The notes under the pieces: generated by a model | The model's database searches: none | What the model saw: the letters and a program-made list of their open reading frames with translations, nothing else | Told to the model about the DNA's origin: nothing | From: Cristatella mucedo | Taxonomy: Eukaryota; Bryozoa; Phylactolaemata; Cristatellidae | Assembly: GCA_009760855.2 (NCBI GenBank) | Contig: WPIO01000013.1 | Coordinates: forward strand, 4,204,501-4,268,500 | Direction: 5' to 3' | DNA: 64,000 nucleotides | Translations under genes and position numbers: made by a program | Shown here: in pieces, positions 1-13,159 of the stretch | How the letters are laid out: each line of letters starts with the position of its first letter | Numbering within the stretch: the first letter of the stretch is position 1

Positions 1-635
1 TGCAGGCTGAATGAGATTTGCAAGTTGTGGTACCTAGCCGATAGGTTACTGCTGTCAGATGCCCTTTGTTGTTTAGAGGGACTCGGTACAGGAGATGCTA
101 AGCTACTGATGTTGCCTAGCACACTTGGCAAGCATCGTCTGTGGCTTTGGAAATTCCGCTCTTGCCACCGATAAGTGAATTTGTGTAATCTTGTTCGGAA
201 GTTACCAATCCGCGAATTTAGTGGTTTACCATTCGGTGAACTTGGAATTACCTAGCATCGGCAGTACTCTGATGCTGCAGGTCAGTAAACAAATTGTCTT
301 GGCAAATTTGCAAGTAAGTTCATAATTCATGATTGTAAACCCACCCAACAGCCAATTCGGTGGCGTTTAGATGTTGTGCACATCTTTTCGTCAAATTACG
401 CGAATCCGGTGGCAAGTTCTAGTCCAGTTTCTGTCGCCATTCAGTTACTAGGCGATTGAAGACACGCGAGGGCCTTCTTCAGAAAGGCAGGAGCTCAGGC
501 CTTTGCTTCTGATCAGTGATTTAGTGGCCAAGATATAGCCTGTAGGCCTGTAAGTCCATAATGGAACCCAGCTCAAACTAGCTGACATTAGGGTGACGAC
601 TAGCCGAAAATGCTCATTTACAGACTTTGATGCTG

Positions 636-689
636 TAAGAAATTCCAATAATGGGCTATGCGATAAGAAATTCCAATAATGGGCTATGC
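636..689. repeat. Tandem duplication, 26-base unit, period 28
   Basis: The unit beginning TAAGAAATTCCAATAATGGG occurs at 636-661 and again at 664-689 with no difference, separated by two bases. The perfect identity suggests a recent local duplication. No function is apparent. Confidence 0.9.
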
Positions 690-1103
690 CGAATAGCCGC
701 CAGTGCTAAACCGAGCTGATTTGCATGCCAACAATGTCGGGTCCTGACTAGCTTGCTCGGCCGATTGGCCAACGTGGTTGAGGCTGGATGCAGGGCAGCC
801 GCAGCAGCTGCCCCTCTTGAACCCCTTGTGAATGGGAAGTTACATTCGTAGAAAGCTAGCTAGCAGCCCGTCGTCCTTCATGATGGACTTAGCTCGTGTA
901 GACTCGCTTGACTTAGAGGAAGGAGCTCGTGGTCTAAAGTAAATTGCAACCTGTCTGAAATCTCATTTATGTCGCCCAGCCTACATTTTTAGATTGCTCG
1001 ACTTGATTGTTGAATGACATTTCTTGCTTGCCTTTTAACTGTTCGATCCTGATCCGGATGCTCTTTGCAAGGAGTACCTAGAATCAAGAGCCTACTCGAA
1101 CAG

Positions 1104-1356
<253 letters not shown>

Positions 1357-1605
1357 CGTAAAGCGGTCGTCCCGCCGAAGATGCTCGCACGCCCAGCGAC
1401 CGGGAGTGGCATGAATGCACTGTTGAAAGGTGTTGCACCAAGCTCGATGCCTCGAGCCGTGATGTCCACGTGCGCGTCATTGCTGTGCTGATCCCGAGCG
1501 CATCGATGGCGTTCTCCACCGCTGCCGACGACCTGCAGCTCCGTCGCTGAGCGCGACCTCCCGCCGAGAGCTGCCGCTGCACTCGCTCGTTCGTTGTGCT
1601 CGCAG

Positions 1606-1695
1606 AGCGGCCTCGAGGAGCGCATCGAGGAGGCGATCGCTGCAAAGAACTACGCCGAGGCTGAGGAGCTGAGCGATCGCCTGTGCGTGCGACAG
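1606..1695 (+). CDS. FAM204A: FAM204A-like protein, internal coding exon
   Basis: The 90-base exon is read in phase 0 and encodes 30 residues starting SGLEERIEEAI and containing YAEAEELSDRL. From memory this matches the conserved C-terminal part of animal FAM204A, where the segment also begins with Ser-Gly-Leu-Glu, contains a Lys/Glu-rich helix with AEELS, and ends just before an R-E/Q-L-G motif. The acceptor is TTGTGCTCGCAG and the donor is CAG|GTCAGA. It joins in frame to the exon at 17923, which begins with Leu-Gly exactly as expected. FAM204A is a small, poorly characterised protein rich in charged residues, so no reaction can be assigned. The preceding exons lie outside the window. The exon alone would be weak evidence; the three consecutive matching exons make the call good. 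Confidence 0.82.
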
Positions 1696-2040
1696 GTCAG
1701 AGCCGCTGCTACCGCAGCCGACGCACTTGGCCTTAGCGCTTCTGCTGCTGCCACCGTGCCAGTGGCAGCTGGTTCGTTCAGCTTTTTTTGTATGTAACAT
1801 TTACTATGTTTTGGAGCCATCTTTTGCCTCTCTCTCCCTTCATCCCACCCTCTCTTCTTTGCTGTCTTTGACCGTGTCCCATCTCTGTATGTCCTTGTCC
1901 TTGTCTCTCAATGTCTTTCTCTCTCTTCCTTACTCTTCCTCTCTGTCTCTCAGTCTCTCATCCTCTGTCTGTCTGTCTCTCATCCTCTGTCTGTCTCTCT
2001 GTCTCTTTCTGTGTGTCTGTCTGTCTTTCTCTGTCTGTCT

Positions 2041-2181
<141 letters not shown>

Positions 2182-2824
2182 CTTATACTCTTGTCTTTCT
2201 ATGTCACTCTCTGTCTGCCTGTCTTCCTATCCATCTATCAGTCTCACTGCCTTTCTCCCTATCTACCTTTCTGTCTCACTGTCTGTAAGTCTCTTTATCT
2301 CTGGCAGCTTGCAGCCGTTCAGCCTGTCCTCACGAGCACCGGAACAAGGCTGTTCACTGATGCAAAAGCAGCCGAAGCAAAGAGCAGCAGAACACATTGA
2401 ATAACTCACTTGACAGCCGCCTTGTTTCAGACTTCCATAAATTCCTTTAAAAAAAAATATCGCCGTCGGGATGGTGACACAGCAGCTCGATGCTTCCCCC
2501 TAGTGTTGCATTCATTTGGCTGACGTATAAATTTGGGAGTCCCTCTTGTCGTTGTGCCATCGGCGGCACCGATGAGCTGTCTCAGAGTAGAGTACAGTGT
2601 CTGGTGTCTGCGTTTTGGTGCTGTGTCGTCGCGAGAGCCCGGCGCTGCAGCCAAGTGGTTGGCATGCTTTGAATCGTGTTGCCATTTATTCATGGAGACC
2701 CGTATATTCGATGCTCTTTGCATTCCCTGCCGGCGCTATCATCACCCTAAGCATTACCGACTTGCGCTGGCCGTGCCCTGGTGCCCGAGGCGCCCGATCG
2801 CCTTTTGTGCTTGTGACGTGGGCT

Positions 2825-2844
2825 GGGGGGGGGGGGGGGGGGGG
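2825..2844. repeat. Poly-G tract, 20 bases
   Basis: Twenty consecutive G on the + strand. The length is prone to slippage and to assembly error. It could form a G-quadruplex, but nothing ties it to a function. Confidence 0.95.
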
Positions 2845-4574
2845 CTGGCGGCAGTCTTAGCCTGCAGTCGCTGGAGCATGTACTCGGTTTGAACACCGCG
2901 TGCTTAACAAAGGAAAAAGAGAGGTGTCTCAGCCGGCTCTGCCAATCAACCGACACTGTTAGTTAGTTTGCTGCCTTACATGGACTGTGTCTCTGTGCCA
3001 GTGCTTGTGGAGAACAGATAGGTAACTTTGGGTGGACGACTGCCGTTCCTGCCTGTAGTCAAGATTGACCACACATTACCAATTCCCAATATCTCCAATA
3101 TCGAGCTGAGCAGCAGCAGCAGCGTATATGACCTCTGGTGGTGTTCTGCAAGCTCGGAAGCTGCTGAGCAACATCGATTTCATTCTTACCAACTGTCTGT
3201 TTGCCGTCGGTCGGTCAGCTGGGATCGAGGCAGCCAGCGCAGCCACAGGGCCAACGGCGGGGTCACCCGGCGGTGATGGCCTGCCCTTTCGTCCTGCCCA
3301 CCCAGCCTACCTTGCTGCAGCTGTGGAGGATTCGCCTGGCCGGCAGTATGTACACCTGGTTGCTTGGGCCTGTCGCAAGGCTTGCCAGCCAGCTGTCAAT
3401 GCCATCACTGCCAGCCGACTGGTGCCTAATTAAAAGAAGCTGTCAATTCTGGTCGGGGGGGGGGGGATTCGTGGCTTCGGCTGGCAGAGGCCGCCTTGCT
3501 TCGTGCCGAGGCAGCAGCCTGCTGCCAGCCTGCTTGCTCCCTCTTTCTCTGGTTACTCTGCCCTTCTCTTTGTGCTAAGCCGACAGCGCCCCCACGGGAT
3601 GGACAGAAGGGCCCAGGGAGGCCACGAGCCGGCCGTGCCACGCCCACGAAGCCGACCAGGCTGCTGCCTCCAGCTCCTCAAACCTTAACCTCATCCCCCC
3701 CCCATGTGAAGCCGATTGCCAGGGCAGCCCCCGGCCCCCACCCTCTCGTTGCCTCCTCTCCTCTCAGTCTCCTCACGATCTGTAGTTTGGAAGCAAAGCG
3801 ATTGCCTTGATGGATGCGATTTTAGGCTTCTATTGTTGAATTGGGCCGTTCGTCTCCTGGTGACAGTTTTGGCTTGGAACTCGGCCAGGTCGGCCGATCG
3901 CCATTTCACCCACCGTCTGCGGCTGCAGGAGCAGTCTTTCTCCTGTCATTTTCTGTAGCCACTTAACTTCTTGCCCTTCGGGCCGACGAAAATCAGGCTG
4001 CTCTCTCGTGCTGGTTCCGGCCTATTGCATGCAGGAAGCATACCGTTGACACTCAAGCTTCAGATCGAAGCCACTGTATCGCAGGGGCCGGCCCGGATCA
4101 CTGGTCAGATCTAGCTGGAGTCGCAGCAGAGCTGCCTCTGCTCTGCTGCTGCCTCTGCTCTGCTTGCCCCCCCCCCCCCCCCGTCGGGCTGTGCAATGAT
4201 TGGCTGCCTTGAGAGCCTCTGGCTGTTAACTCTAGCTGCTAGTGTCTCCGAAGGAAGTAGAAGCTGCTGCCTTGGGTTGGCGGAGCTCAAAGTTCACCGA
4301 GTTGTTCTCCTTCGCCCATCGATTGCTGGCTCTTCCTCCATCTTTCTTCTCTCATTCTCACTCCAATCTCTCTACGGCCTTCTCTCCTCAATTCCCTCCA
4401 TTCCTCTCTCCCACAGTCCTTCCTTCCTTGCTCCGTCTTTCTCCCCTCTCTTTCGCTCTTGCGCTTCTTCGGTATGTGTTGTTCTTACTCCCACTGCATC
4501 TCTCACTGTATCTCTCTCATTCTCTCACTCGGTGCCTGTCTTTTGGTCTCTCACTGTCTCTCTCTCTCTCTCTG

Positions 4575-7500
4575 TAATAAGGATAATAATAATACTACTA
4601 CTACTAATAATAATACGTTTGATATAGCACCCCCAGAGAACTCAATCTCTCTCAAGGCACTTTACATTTGCTGCAAAGGAAGCATGATCGAATGGTTAGG
4701 GGTGCCATGCACAGGGGCAGCATGCAAGTATGGTTAGTGGCAGCATGCACAGTCAGCATGCGTAAGTTCGTAAAGGTCGAATCACAGACCCACTAAATGC
4801 TGTGATAAATAAATGCAATGCGTTTGAGTTTCTATTTAAGTGTGGTCAAGTCAGGAGATGTCGTGATGCAAGTCGGAAGTGGGTTTCAGGCCTTAGGAGC
4901 AAACGAACTAATGGCGCAGTCTCCAAAGGATTTGAGGTTTCTACCAGGTATAGGTTAACAATTAGATTTCTAAAAGCGATTGGTACGATGCTTTGTCTGG
5001 TGGGCGAGTGGATCTGATAGGTAGGCTGTAATCAAAGAATAAGGCGACCTAAAAGTGAGTGACAAAACCTTGAAATCAATGCGTTGTTTGACTGGGAGCC
5101 AGTGCAGGTCGGCGAGAAGTGGTGTGATGTGGCAACTGTCTAAGCTCACGACAGACAAGCCTAGCTGTAGAGTTTTGCACCAGTTGTAAGTGCCTGATTG
5201 CACAGGCCGGTAGACCAGCAAGCAGTGAGTTACAGAAGTCAAGACAGGATGTCACAAATGCATGGACCAACTTAGATTTGGTATCCTTGTCTAAACAAGC
5301 CCGAATTTTAGCAATGTTATGTAGCTGAAAGTAGGCAGACTTGACTGTGGAGCTGCTGTGGGCGTCTAATGAAATTTCACTTTGGAACATGACACCTAGA
5401 TTTCGAGCTGATTCGACAGTACATATGCTGGCAGAGCCGATTGTGAGTGTTAACCCTTCCAATTTCTGAATCACACTTGATTTGCCCATAACTACTAAGT
5501 TGGTTCAATTTAAGAAAGTTTGCTGCCATCCATGTGCAGATGTCATCAATATATGCAGCAAGGGAGTTGAAAGAATTCGACGTGCTGGAGAGCTGGGGGG
5601 GGATCACAGCAAAGGTACAATTGAGTGTCTTCTGCATAGAGTTGAAAGCCTAGATTGTGCCTGGCAATCACATCGGCAAGAGGGAGAGTATAAACCGTGT
5701 AAAGATGTGGACCGAGCACAGAGCCCTGAGGTATCCTGTACTTGAAGTGGTACTTCAGATGACCTTCTTCCATTCACATCAGTACTCTGCAATCTCCCAC
5801 TGAGATAGGATCTGAACCATTGCAATGCAGTGCCAGTGATGCCCAGTCGAGATGAGAGGTGCTCAAGAAGGACGATCGGTGATCGATAGTATCAAAAGCT
5901 GACGAAAAATCGATTAAAACTAGGAGAGAGATACTATACACCCGAAGCAATGTTGACTCTGTAGAGTGCTTAGCTCTGAAATCAGACTGAAACTTACTAG
6001 CAATGTTTGAAGTTTCAATATATAATTTCGACTGGCCTGCCACGACTCGTTACAGTGTGTTTGATAGAAATGGTAGAAGGCAGACTGGGCGGAAGTTGCT
6101 TAAGTTCTCTTGGTCTAGTGTTGCTTTCTTGAATATTGGACTGGCTATAGCCTTTTTGAAAGATTCTAGGGTATGATCTGAGGCTAATAATGATAATAAT
6201 AATAATAATTCATTTGATAAAGCGCCCTCAGAGAACTTAATCTCTCTCTAGGCGCTTTACATTTGCTGTAAAGTAAAATGCAATTGAATGGTAAGTAACA
6301 TCATGCTTGAAAAACAAACGAAATGAATAATATGGTTAGGGGTGACATGCACAGGGTCAGCATGCAAATGTGGTTAGTGGCAGCATGCACAGTGTCAGCA
6401 CGCATAAGCACATCAAGGACGAATCACAGGGACCCACTAAATGCTGTCCTAAATAGGTGTGTTTTTAGGTTCCTTTTAAATGTGGTCAGGTCAGGGGATG
6501 TTCTGACGCAGGTCGGGAGGGAGTTCCAGGCTTTGGGAGCATACGAGCTAAATGCACGGTCTCCAAAGGATTTAAGGTTTGTATGAGGTATTTCTAGACT
6601 GTTGGATTCCGAAAAGCAGGTGGTACGATGCTTGGCCTGATGGGGTAGTATATCTGACAGATAGGCTGGAGCCATAGAATGAAGGGACCTAAAAGTGAGC
6701 GACAAAACCTTGAAGTCAATCCGTTGCTTGACTGGTAGCCAGTGCAGGTCGGCGAGAAGTGGTGTGACATGGCAACTGCGACGCTCACGACAGACAAGCC
6801 TAGCTGCAGAGTTTTGCACCAGCTGCAATCGTCTGATCGCACATGCTGGTAGGCCAGTAAGCAGTGAGTTGCAGAAGTCGAGACGGGATGTCACGAATGC
6901 ATGGACCAACTTGGACGTGGTATCTTTATCTAAACAAGCCCGCATTTTAGCAATGTTATGAAGCTGAAAATTGGCGGATTTGACTGTGGAGCTGATATGG
7001 TCGTCTAACGAGAGGTCGCTTTGGAATATGACACCTAGATTTTGAGCTGATTCAACTGGAGATATGCTGGCAGAGCCAATTTTGAGAGTCAGCCTTTCCA
7101 ATCTCTGGATCACACTGGGTTTGCCCATAACTAGTAAGTTAGTTTTATCATCGTTAAGTTTTAGAAAATTTGCTGCCATCCATGATCGGATGTCATCAAT
7201 GCATGCAGCAAGTGAGTTTAGAGAATTTGAGGTGCTCGAAGGCTGGGAGGGATCAAAGCAAAGGTACAACTGAGTGTCATGACATATTTATGATGTTAGA
7301 TATGTGTGGCAGTATGAGATCAATGCATCGTAGAAGCAGGACAGTGGGAATAGGGTCCAAAGCACTAGTTGTCTTCTTTGATTGGGATATGAACTTCGGG
7401 ACAACGTCACTAGTGACTTCAATGAATGTAGACATTGAGGTGCTGCATGTAATTAAGGGACAGTGTTCCAGGGAGGATGCTGCCATCTTAGGTATGGACT

Positions 7501-9250
7501 CCCTGATCTTGTCTATCTTGTTGATAAAGAAGCTAGAGAAACGATCTGCTAGATCATCACATGGATCACTAGGTAAGGAGCTCACCTGGGAGCGGTTGAG
7601 GAGCTGGTTGATCGTCATCAGCATTTTTGGATTGTGCACATGTCATTCAACAATGTTTTCATAGAAGCTAGGCTTGGCTTTTGCTAGGATCGATTTGTAC
7701 GATTTACAGTAGTCTGTGCATGCCTGTAAATGGACACAGTCGTTCCTGATCTTTTGTAAATGCTTTCTCAAGCTTTCGCTTAGCTAACCTGGCTAGTTTA
7801 ATGTCTGTAGTTAACCGTAGGCCGTCTGGGCGAGGGTGCACAGTGTGCTTAGTCAGAGGTGCAAACTCGTCGAGCGTGTCAGCTAGTGTCGTGTTATGGC
7901 AATCTACCAATGATGAAATTTCAGAAGGGGATTGAGCAGCAGAGGCAAAGCAGATATTCTTGTACTGACAGCATCGGTGTCAAGGGTCTTGAGGTTTCGC
8001 TATTCACGGGTGATTTTAGATGAGGAGGAAGAGGAAGGTAGTGTAGACTGAATGAGATCTGCTGGTCAGATAGGCAGAATTTGGTAATAACTGGTGATAA
8101 TAAAGTGCAGTTGTATGAGAAAATTTGTTTGAGTATGTGACCGCTGATATGAGTAGGGCGATGCACATGAGCCACAAGAGACAGTTAGTCAGTTAGTGCA
8201 CGAAATTCAGTGCTGAAGGCGTCAGATGAGTTTTCAAAATGAAAGTTGAAATCACCCATATGAGGAAAGATTGATTTCTTTAACACAAAATCGAAATGAG
8301 ATCAGAGAAACCTGAGAATTAGGGGAACCTGGTACCTGATGGGCGACTGCCACCATCAGTAGCTTGTTTTCGGGTGAAATCCAGAAACAGATTCGAAAGA
8401 CTGCTTCGAGGGTACTGCAAACGGCTTGAAGTCGAAGTTCGAGCGTGCGATAGTATCAACTCAACCTCTAGTTTTGATTGAGCTAGGGGTGTGAAAGAAG
8501 CAAAACCAGTAAGGATTGTCTTTAATTGTCGGGCAATTAACCGATTTTAGCCAAGTTTCAGTCACGGCAAGCAGGTCGAGACCTTTTTCAGAAATAATGT
8601 CGCTTATTAATAGGGGTTTATTGCACATTGAGCGAGGATTCCAAAGACAAGCATTAAGTTGGGCCACCGGAGTTATAGCAGGCCTTATGACCTTATAAGT
8701 TAGAGCAATTCACAGTAAAGCTCGAGGGAGACCGAGCTAAGTGGTTTGCAAGGAATACCAAACCAGCTATTACTCAGTTCGCAGCTCTAGCCAAACGAGC
8801 AGTGGCTCAGCTGGTGGCCCTAGCCCCACCCCCCTGCGGCTTCGGGGCACTTTTCTTTTGTTAATGCCTAATTCACGGATCCTAGTAGCAGCAATAGCAT
8901 CTAGGAATGCATTTGAACTACGATTGCAAAGCGTTAATAGATACGCACGATCATAACTAATATGCAGGTTACTAGCCGCCGGCATATCTAAGGCTTCCTC
9001 AGGGGTATCTAATGCCACCGCTGGCATAACAGACCCAGCAGCCCGAAGCGATAAGCGTTCAGATGTCCATAGGCACGTAATTTCTTATGGGATACTGTCA
9101 AACAACGAACTGATAAGCTAAAAACAGGTCTTAGCTGTATCCGTTTCTGTATACAAAGTGTTTGCAAGAGCTTAGGTTTTCGGAAGAGAAGTCTGCAACG
9201 CACAAGATAGGCTTGTAGCGTACGGTGTCGGGAGGCTCTCATCTCTCCCA
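4575..9250 (-). mobile_element. L2-like (CR1 group) LINE, near full length, decayed, interrupted by a nested copy
   Basis: On the minus strand, 5' to 3', I see: a basic N-terminal leader of the ORF (9027-8770, with YDRAYLLTLCN); an AP-type endonuclease start (8667-8461, with NACLWNPRSMCNK and DLLAVTETWLK); a linker (7639-7279, with SKKTTSALDPIPTVLL); reverse transcriptase motifs (about 6180-5540, with FKKAIASPIFKK, DFSSAFDTID, GSVLGPHLY and YAEDTQLYL); and the C-terminal part with RLVCRELRQLP. The 3' end carries the GC..CTTTA motif and a TTATTA-type tail at 4575-4615. The catalytic YADD motif reads YAED, and the RT region is split over several frames, so the copy is dead. A separate 3' fragment sits inside it at 6186-7278. 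The 5' limit near 9250 is approximate. Subtracting the insert leaves about 3.6 kb, a typical length for this group. Confidence 0.88.
6186..7278 (-). mobile_element. 5'-truncated L2-like LINE copy nested in the older LINE
   Basis: This copy starts at the DTQLYL codons of the RT active-site region (7278) and ends in a TTATTATTATTATC tail (6186-6210). A single open frame of 281 codons (7269-6424) covers the RT C-terminus, with ANFLKLNDDKTNLLVMGKP, GVIFQSDLSLDDHISSTVK and DLHWLPVKQRIDFKVL. The intact frame and its close match to the copy at 45484-46135 suggest recent insertion. It interrupts the host LINE between the linker and RT motif 1. No long target-site duplication is visible. Confidence 0.87.
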
Positions 9251-10194
9251 CCCTCTATCTGTCTCTCTCTCTCTCTCTCTCTCTCCAAGTCTCTGTCTGC
9301 TCGGTTCGGCCTGTCATGCTTTCTTTCAGTGTGCATTTAGTTCTCTCCATTCTTGAGAATATCATTTGCTGTCCATTTCGGGCTGTGATCTATGTCGAGA
9401 GGCTACAACCTCATGTGGTAACCCAGCTAGTATGCTGCTTACTTAGCTAGCCCAGGTGTGTGTCCCCACACCTCGGGTCCCCGTTATGCTAATGCCCAAC
9501 ACAGGGGGCCCTTGGCCCCAGTGCAATTAAGCGTCTGGATCGATATCGGTTCCTTTGGAGCACAGGGCCCGAACCGATGCAGCTGATGCTGGCAGCCGGT
9601 GTCTCAGGGGGTGCGTGCAAAGCCGACGTGTGCAGCTGGCAGGGCGAGTCTTGAATGCTGCGCCCAGTCCAGATCAAGCCAATCGCAGCAAGGCGTCACA
9701 AGTCTGCAAGCATGGCAGTGCCTGTGTGCGTGCAAGGGCAGGGGCACAGACTCGAATAGAGGGCGTAGACTCTACTGCTCCCACCCTGCCTTCTGGTCGA
9801 ATGGCTTGCGATTGCCTCCTCGGCTGATCGTTCCAGCACCTGTCAAAAGCACGACCGGCTGCCGCTTGCTTGGCCTCAGAGGGGCAAGGCTGGCAGTGTG
9901 TGTGCCTCGACGCTTCGTGAGGGCTTGCACGCAGGAAGAGGTGCAGCACCGCCGGTCGCCGTTTGTCGCCAAGTCACCTACAACACAGAATGGCTGCTAA
10001 CGGTCCGCATGTGGCACATTATTGGCCAGCTACGGGGGGGGGGGGCCCCGGATATGGGGGAAGCAGGCGTTCAGGAGCATTAGAAGCTGGTGCTGGGGCA
10101 TATTTTCAGTGTTTCCTCTCTTCTTTCCGCTAATTCTGGTTCAGCATGGCCCAGTGTGAGCGCGAGCCGTCGGCAGCCGCACCACCGTGCCAGA

Positions 10195-10225
<31 letters not shown>

Positions 10226-10617
10226 GCAGCTCACGTGACGCAGCTTCCGGCGCAGCTGCCGCTCTATTAGGTGCCAAGTGCAGCCGAAAGCAGCACTGGT
10301 GGCTGCTGCTGCTGTCCCCGCGTTGTCAGAAGATCGAGGAAAGTCTCCCTCCTCCGAGGATCGTACCAGTCGCGGGCTGTCAGTGTGTGCCGCCGCCATG
10401 CTTCTGCTCTCGAACGTGCCGCAGTCCGGAGTCGCAGTCGTTGCGGCTTGCTCGCGATTCGAGTAAGCGTGCTCGTGCCCTCTTGCTTGCGTCTGCTCGT
10501 GGACTGCGCCGCAGCCTGCACGCCCGCATGCACACGTTTGCCAGCTTTCGCTCGAAGGTGTGCCGGAGCGCTGCGGGGGGGGGGGGGGGGGGGGGGGCTG
10601 GCTGGCTACAGGCAGGT
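9251..10617. other. Intronic sequence without recognised feature
   Basis: No exon, RNA gene or transposon is recognised. Contents are a short CT run at 9260-9284, a CAG/AGC run at 10196-10222, a GC-rich segment at 10090-10560 with several overlapping open frames of no recognisable domain, and a run of 23 G at 10575-10597. Confidence 0.5.
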
Positions 10618-10912
10618 GATGTGATGTATCTCTGCAACTCCGTCTATCTCTCTATCCTCTATCTCCGTCTGTAACTCCGCAAAGTCATAAAGACCAAGGG
10701 GGTGTTACGCAGGAGAGTTGTGTATAGCCCACTCACAGCCTAAGCGGCTTTCGGTACGCATTTGGTAGCCAACAGACTTCGTCTCACGCAACAAAGAGAA
10801 AGTGGGAAGCATAGCAGAGTCAGGAGAACAGTTGAGGTAGTGAGTAGCATGGAAGTAGCAGCTCAGGACCGCTGAAAAGGATGTGCCATAGTCGGCAGTA
10901 GGAGAGTAGATG
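10618..10912 (-). mobile_element. 3' end fragment of LINE family 2
   Basis: About 290 bases closely match fragments at 27605-27895, 55571-55925 and 61290-61580, and in the opposite orientation 63470-63735. Shared blocks include AGCGGCTTTCGGTACGCATT, CACGCAACAAAGAGAAAGTG and GAAGTAGCAGCTCAGGAC. Read on the minus strand they encode the C-terminal end of a LINE polyprotein with YGTSFPAVLSCYF-like residues. The 3' end is TACATCACATC-like. Confidence 0.8.
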
Positions 10913-11119
10913 TCGGTGAAGCTAAGTCAAGGCTTGAATTTCCACGGGCTGAGGACCACCTTGCAGATTATTTTCTATCAGAGAGCGGGTCGAAGCAATT
11001 GTTTGGGGTACGACTCGGGACCAATTTGTGTTGAATACATTGCTCCCCCACCCCAGACGTCAAAGGATTTGTTGAAATGCCATATTTGCAGTGGTTTCCT
11101 TAATTAATCAGTTTAAAAA

Positions 11120-11262
11120 ACGGGATTTATTTAAAAAAGGGTTTATTTGTATAGCTCCCTAAGAGAACTCCAGGCGCTTTACATGGGCTACTGTGGCTTG
11201 AGCCCATGACCTTGGTCGGGGCAAGCATCTTAAGCACTGGGCCAAACCAGATCTGTTACAAT
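11120..11262 (-). mobile_element. SINE S2: tRNA head with L2-like 3' tail
   Basis: On the minus strand the head contains a pol III A-box-like TGGCCCAGTGCTTAAGATG and a B-box-like GGGCTCAAGCC. These are followed by GTAAAGCGCCTGGAGTTCTC, an AGGGAGCTATACAAATAAA end, and an AT-rich tail. The 3' half matches the 3' end of the L2-like LINE in this window. Related copies are at 24388-24540 and 62748-62890. Confidence 0.75.
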
Positions 11263-11577
11263 TATTGAGCCAGTTACCCCAAACGATTTCATGTTTCCCT
11301 ACGTATGTCCAGTTGCCTATGTTCATGTGTCCTGGCTTCTTCACCACAGAATGTGAGAGGGGGAGATGGATGGGCAAAGAATGTCGAAGAGAGAGAGACA
11401 AGAAGAGAGGAAGGAGGGGGAGAGGAGAGACGGCGATAGAGTGAGAGAATTAGAGAGAGTGAGAGCAAGGGAGAGAGCGAGACAGAGAGAGTGGGTGAGC
11501 TAGAGAGTGAGAGTAAGGGAGAAAGAGAGAGAGAGGGAGCGAGAATTATTGTGAGAGAGAATAAACAGACATATGGA

Positions 11578-11578
<1 letters not shown>

Positions 11579-11627
<49 letters not shown>
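11579..11627. repeat. (AC)n microsatellite
   Basis: About 24 AC repeats follow a GA-rich stretch (11380-11570) that is strongly purine biased but not a clean array. Confidence 0.95.
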
Positions 11628-11630
<3 letters not shown>

Positions 11631-11692
11631 GACACAGAGAGAAAAGAAATCGACAGAGAGCAATCAGGAGGCAGGGACCGGATATAGATCCG

Positions 11693-11741
11693 GCAGATCG
11701 GCTGCTGCTGCTGCTGCCAGCCGCAGCAGCAGCCGATCTGC
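11693..11741. repeat. Perfect hairpin, 19-base arms
   Basis: The arm GCAGATCGGCTGCTGCTGC (11693-11711) is exactly complementary to 11723-11741, with an 11-base loop. The arms are CTG/CAG-rich, like other hairpins in the window. Confidence 0.9.
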
Positions 11742-13159
11742 GTCCTGCTGCACTGAGCTGCCTTGGCTGTCACTCGTGACACGAAAGTCTGTTGGAGTGC
11801 TTGCTCGAAGTGCTGCTTGTGGGCCAGCCACCTGCTGCTGCCAGTTACTGCTGCTGCTGATGGCCCAGGGGAGGTGGTGACATGCCGGTGGGTGCATCAG
11901 TTGGCCAGCCAGCAGTTGGTGTAGACTCACATTGTGTCTGACCCCCCTCGACCTGCAGGGTAGCAGCCGGTCTCCGATCTAGCGCCGTGGCCGTAGCCGC
12001 CAGCCAGCCACCGTGCTTTATATGCAGAGGCGGCAGCAGCAGCAGCAGCACAGTCGAACGATGTTTCATTTGCACAAGCATCGTCCTTTAGTTTTCCTGC
12101 ATGCCAGAGGTGGACGGCCTTGACCTTGACAGCTCTTTTTCATCAAGCATCCAGCTTGGCGAGCGCAGCAAGCATCGGCCGTGGTGCTAGCTGATGCGGC
12201 TGCCTTCTTTGCTGCATGGGCCGCTGCCGCCTTCAGTTCTAAGCGCCAGCCGATAGAGCTGCTTCCTTCCACGGCCAGCCTGTCTGGCTCCTAGGCTAAT
12301 TACTTTTAAGCTTATAGCCGAGTTCCGGCGGCATTAGCAGTGGCAGTTTCCTTGTCGGAAGGGGGTGTGTGTGTGTGTGCATGTGCGTGGATGAGGGAGG
12401 GACAGCAGCTGAGTGCCTGCACGGCCGTGGGAGCGGCTGCAGGCACTAGCAAACGCCTTGAGCTCATTTGCATTGCTGGGTCGTAGGCCTCACTGATTTA
12501 CCTGGGGAGGGGGGCTGGCACAGAGATTAAGTAGCTGCTGCTACTGGTCTGAAAGGCCGACGGTTGCTTTTTAGGAGCATAATGGAACTTTGAATGGCCA
12601 AGGAATTTGCTGCTGCTGCTGCTGCCTGCAGCCACTGCTGAGCCCCAGAGCTCAGACTTCCCAGGGTCTCTCCCAGGAGCTCAAGGTGGCTGCTGTGGGC
12701 GGTGGCTGGCTGGCTGGCGCCTGCTAACCTAGGGCGACTGCTGCTGCTGCTACCAGCTACTGCGCCGCCTGGCGTCTCTCGCTGCTGCAGCAGCAGCAGC
12801 TCGGCTCTCCCGAGGTGCATAGTCCTCGTCGACGCTCTCGAAGGCAGGGCTGCGGACTGTGGACTTCGGCCCGCCGAGTAGCAAAGCACCAATAATTGCC
12901 TGTACGGTCCCGAATAGGCATCCCAGCAGGCCGACCTCGCAGTTGCTGTGGATGTTGCTGGTACCTGTATCCATGGCGACAGCAAGCTTGTGGCTCTTGG
13001 AAGGAGGGGTAGGGCTCCTGATGTTGGCCGATACTACGTACGTACATGCCCGGGCATGTCAGCCTTTCCGTGTGTCTGTTTCTCGGGCTGTCAGGTCGAC
13101 CGGCTCTGAGCTGTCTAGTGCCTCGACTTTGTCCGACTCTCAGACTCTCGTGGTGGGCA
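11742..13159. other. Intronic sequence without recognised feature
   Basis: GC-rich sequence with many CTG/CAG clusters and a short GT run at 12363-12378. Several overlapping open frames run through 12530-13200 on both strands, but none shows a recognisable domain or consistent splice sites. Confidence 0.5.

Noticed and set aside
10196-10222. CRISPR-like or coding CAG repeat
   Set aside because: A plain trinucleotide run; no spaced repeats of CRISPR type exist anywhere in the window.
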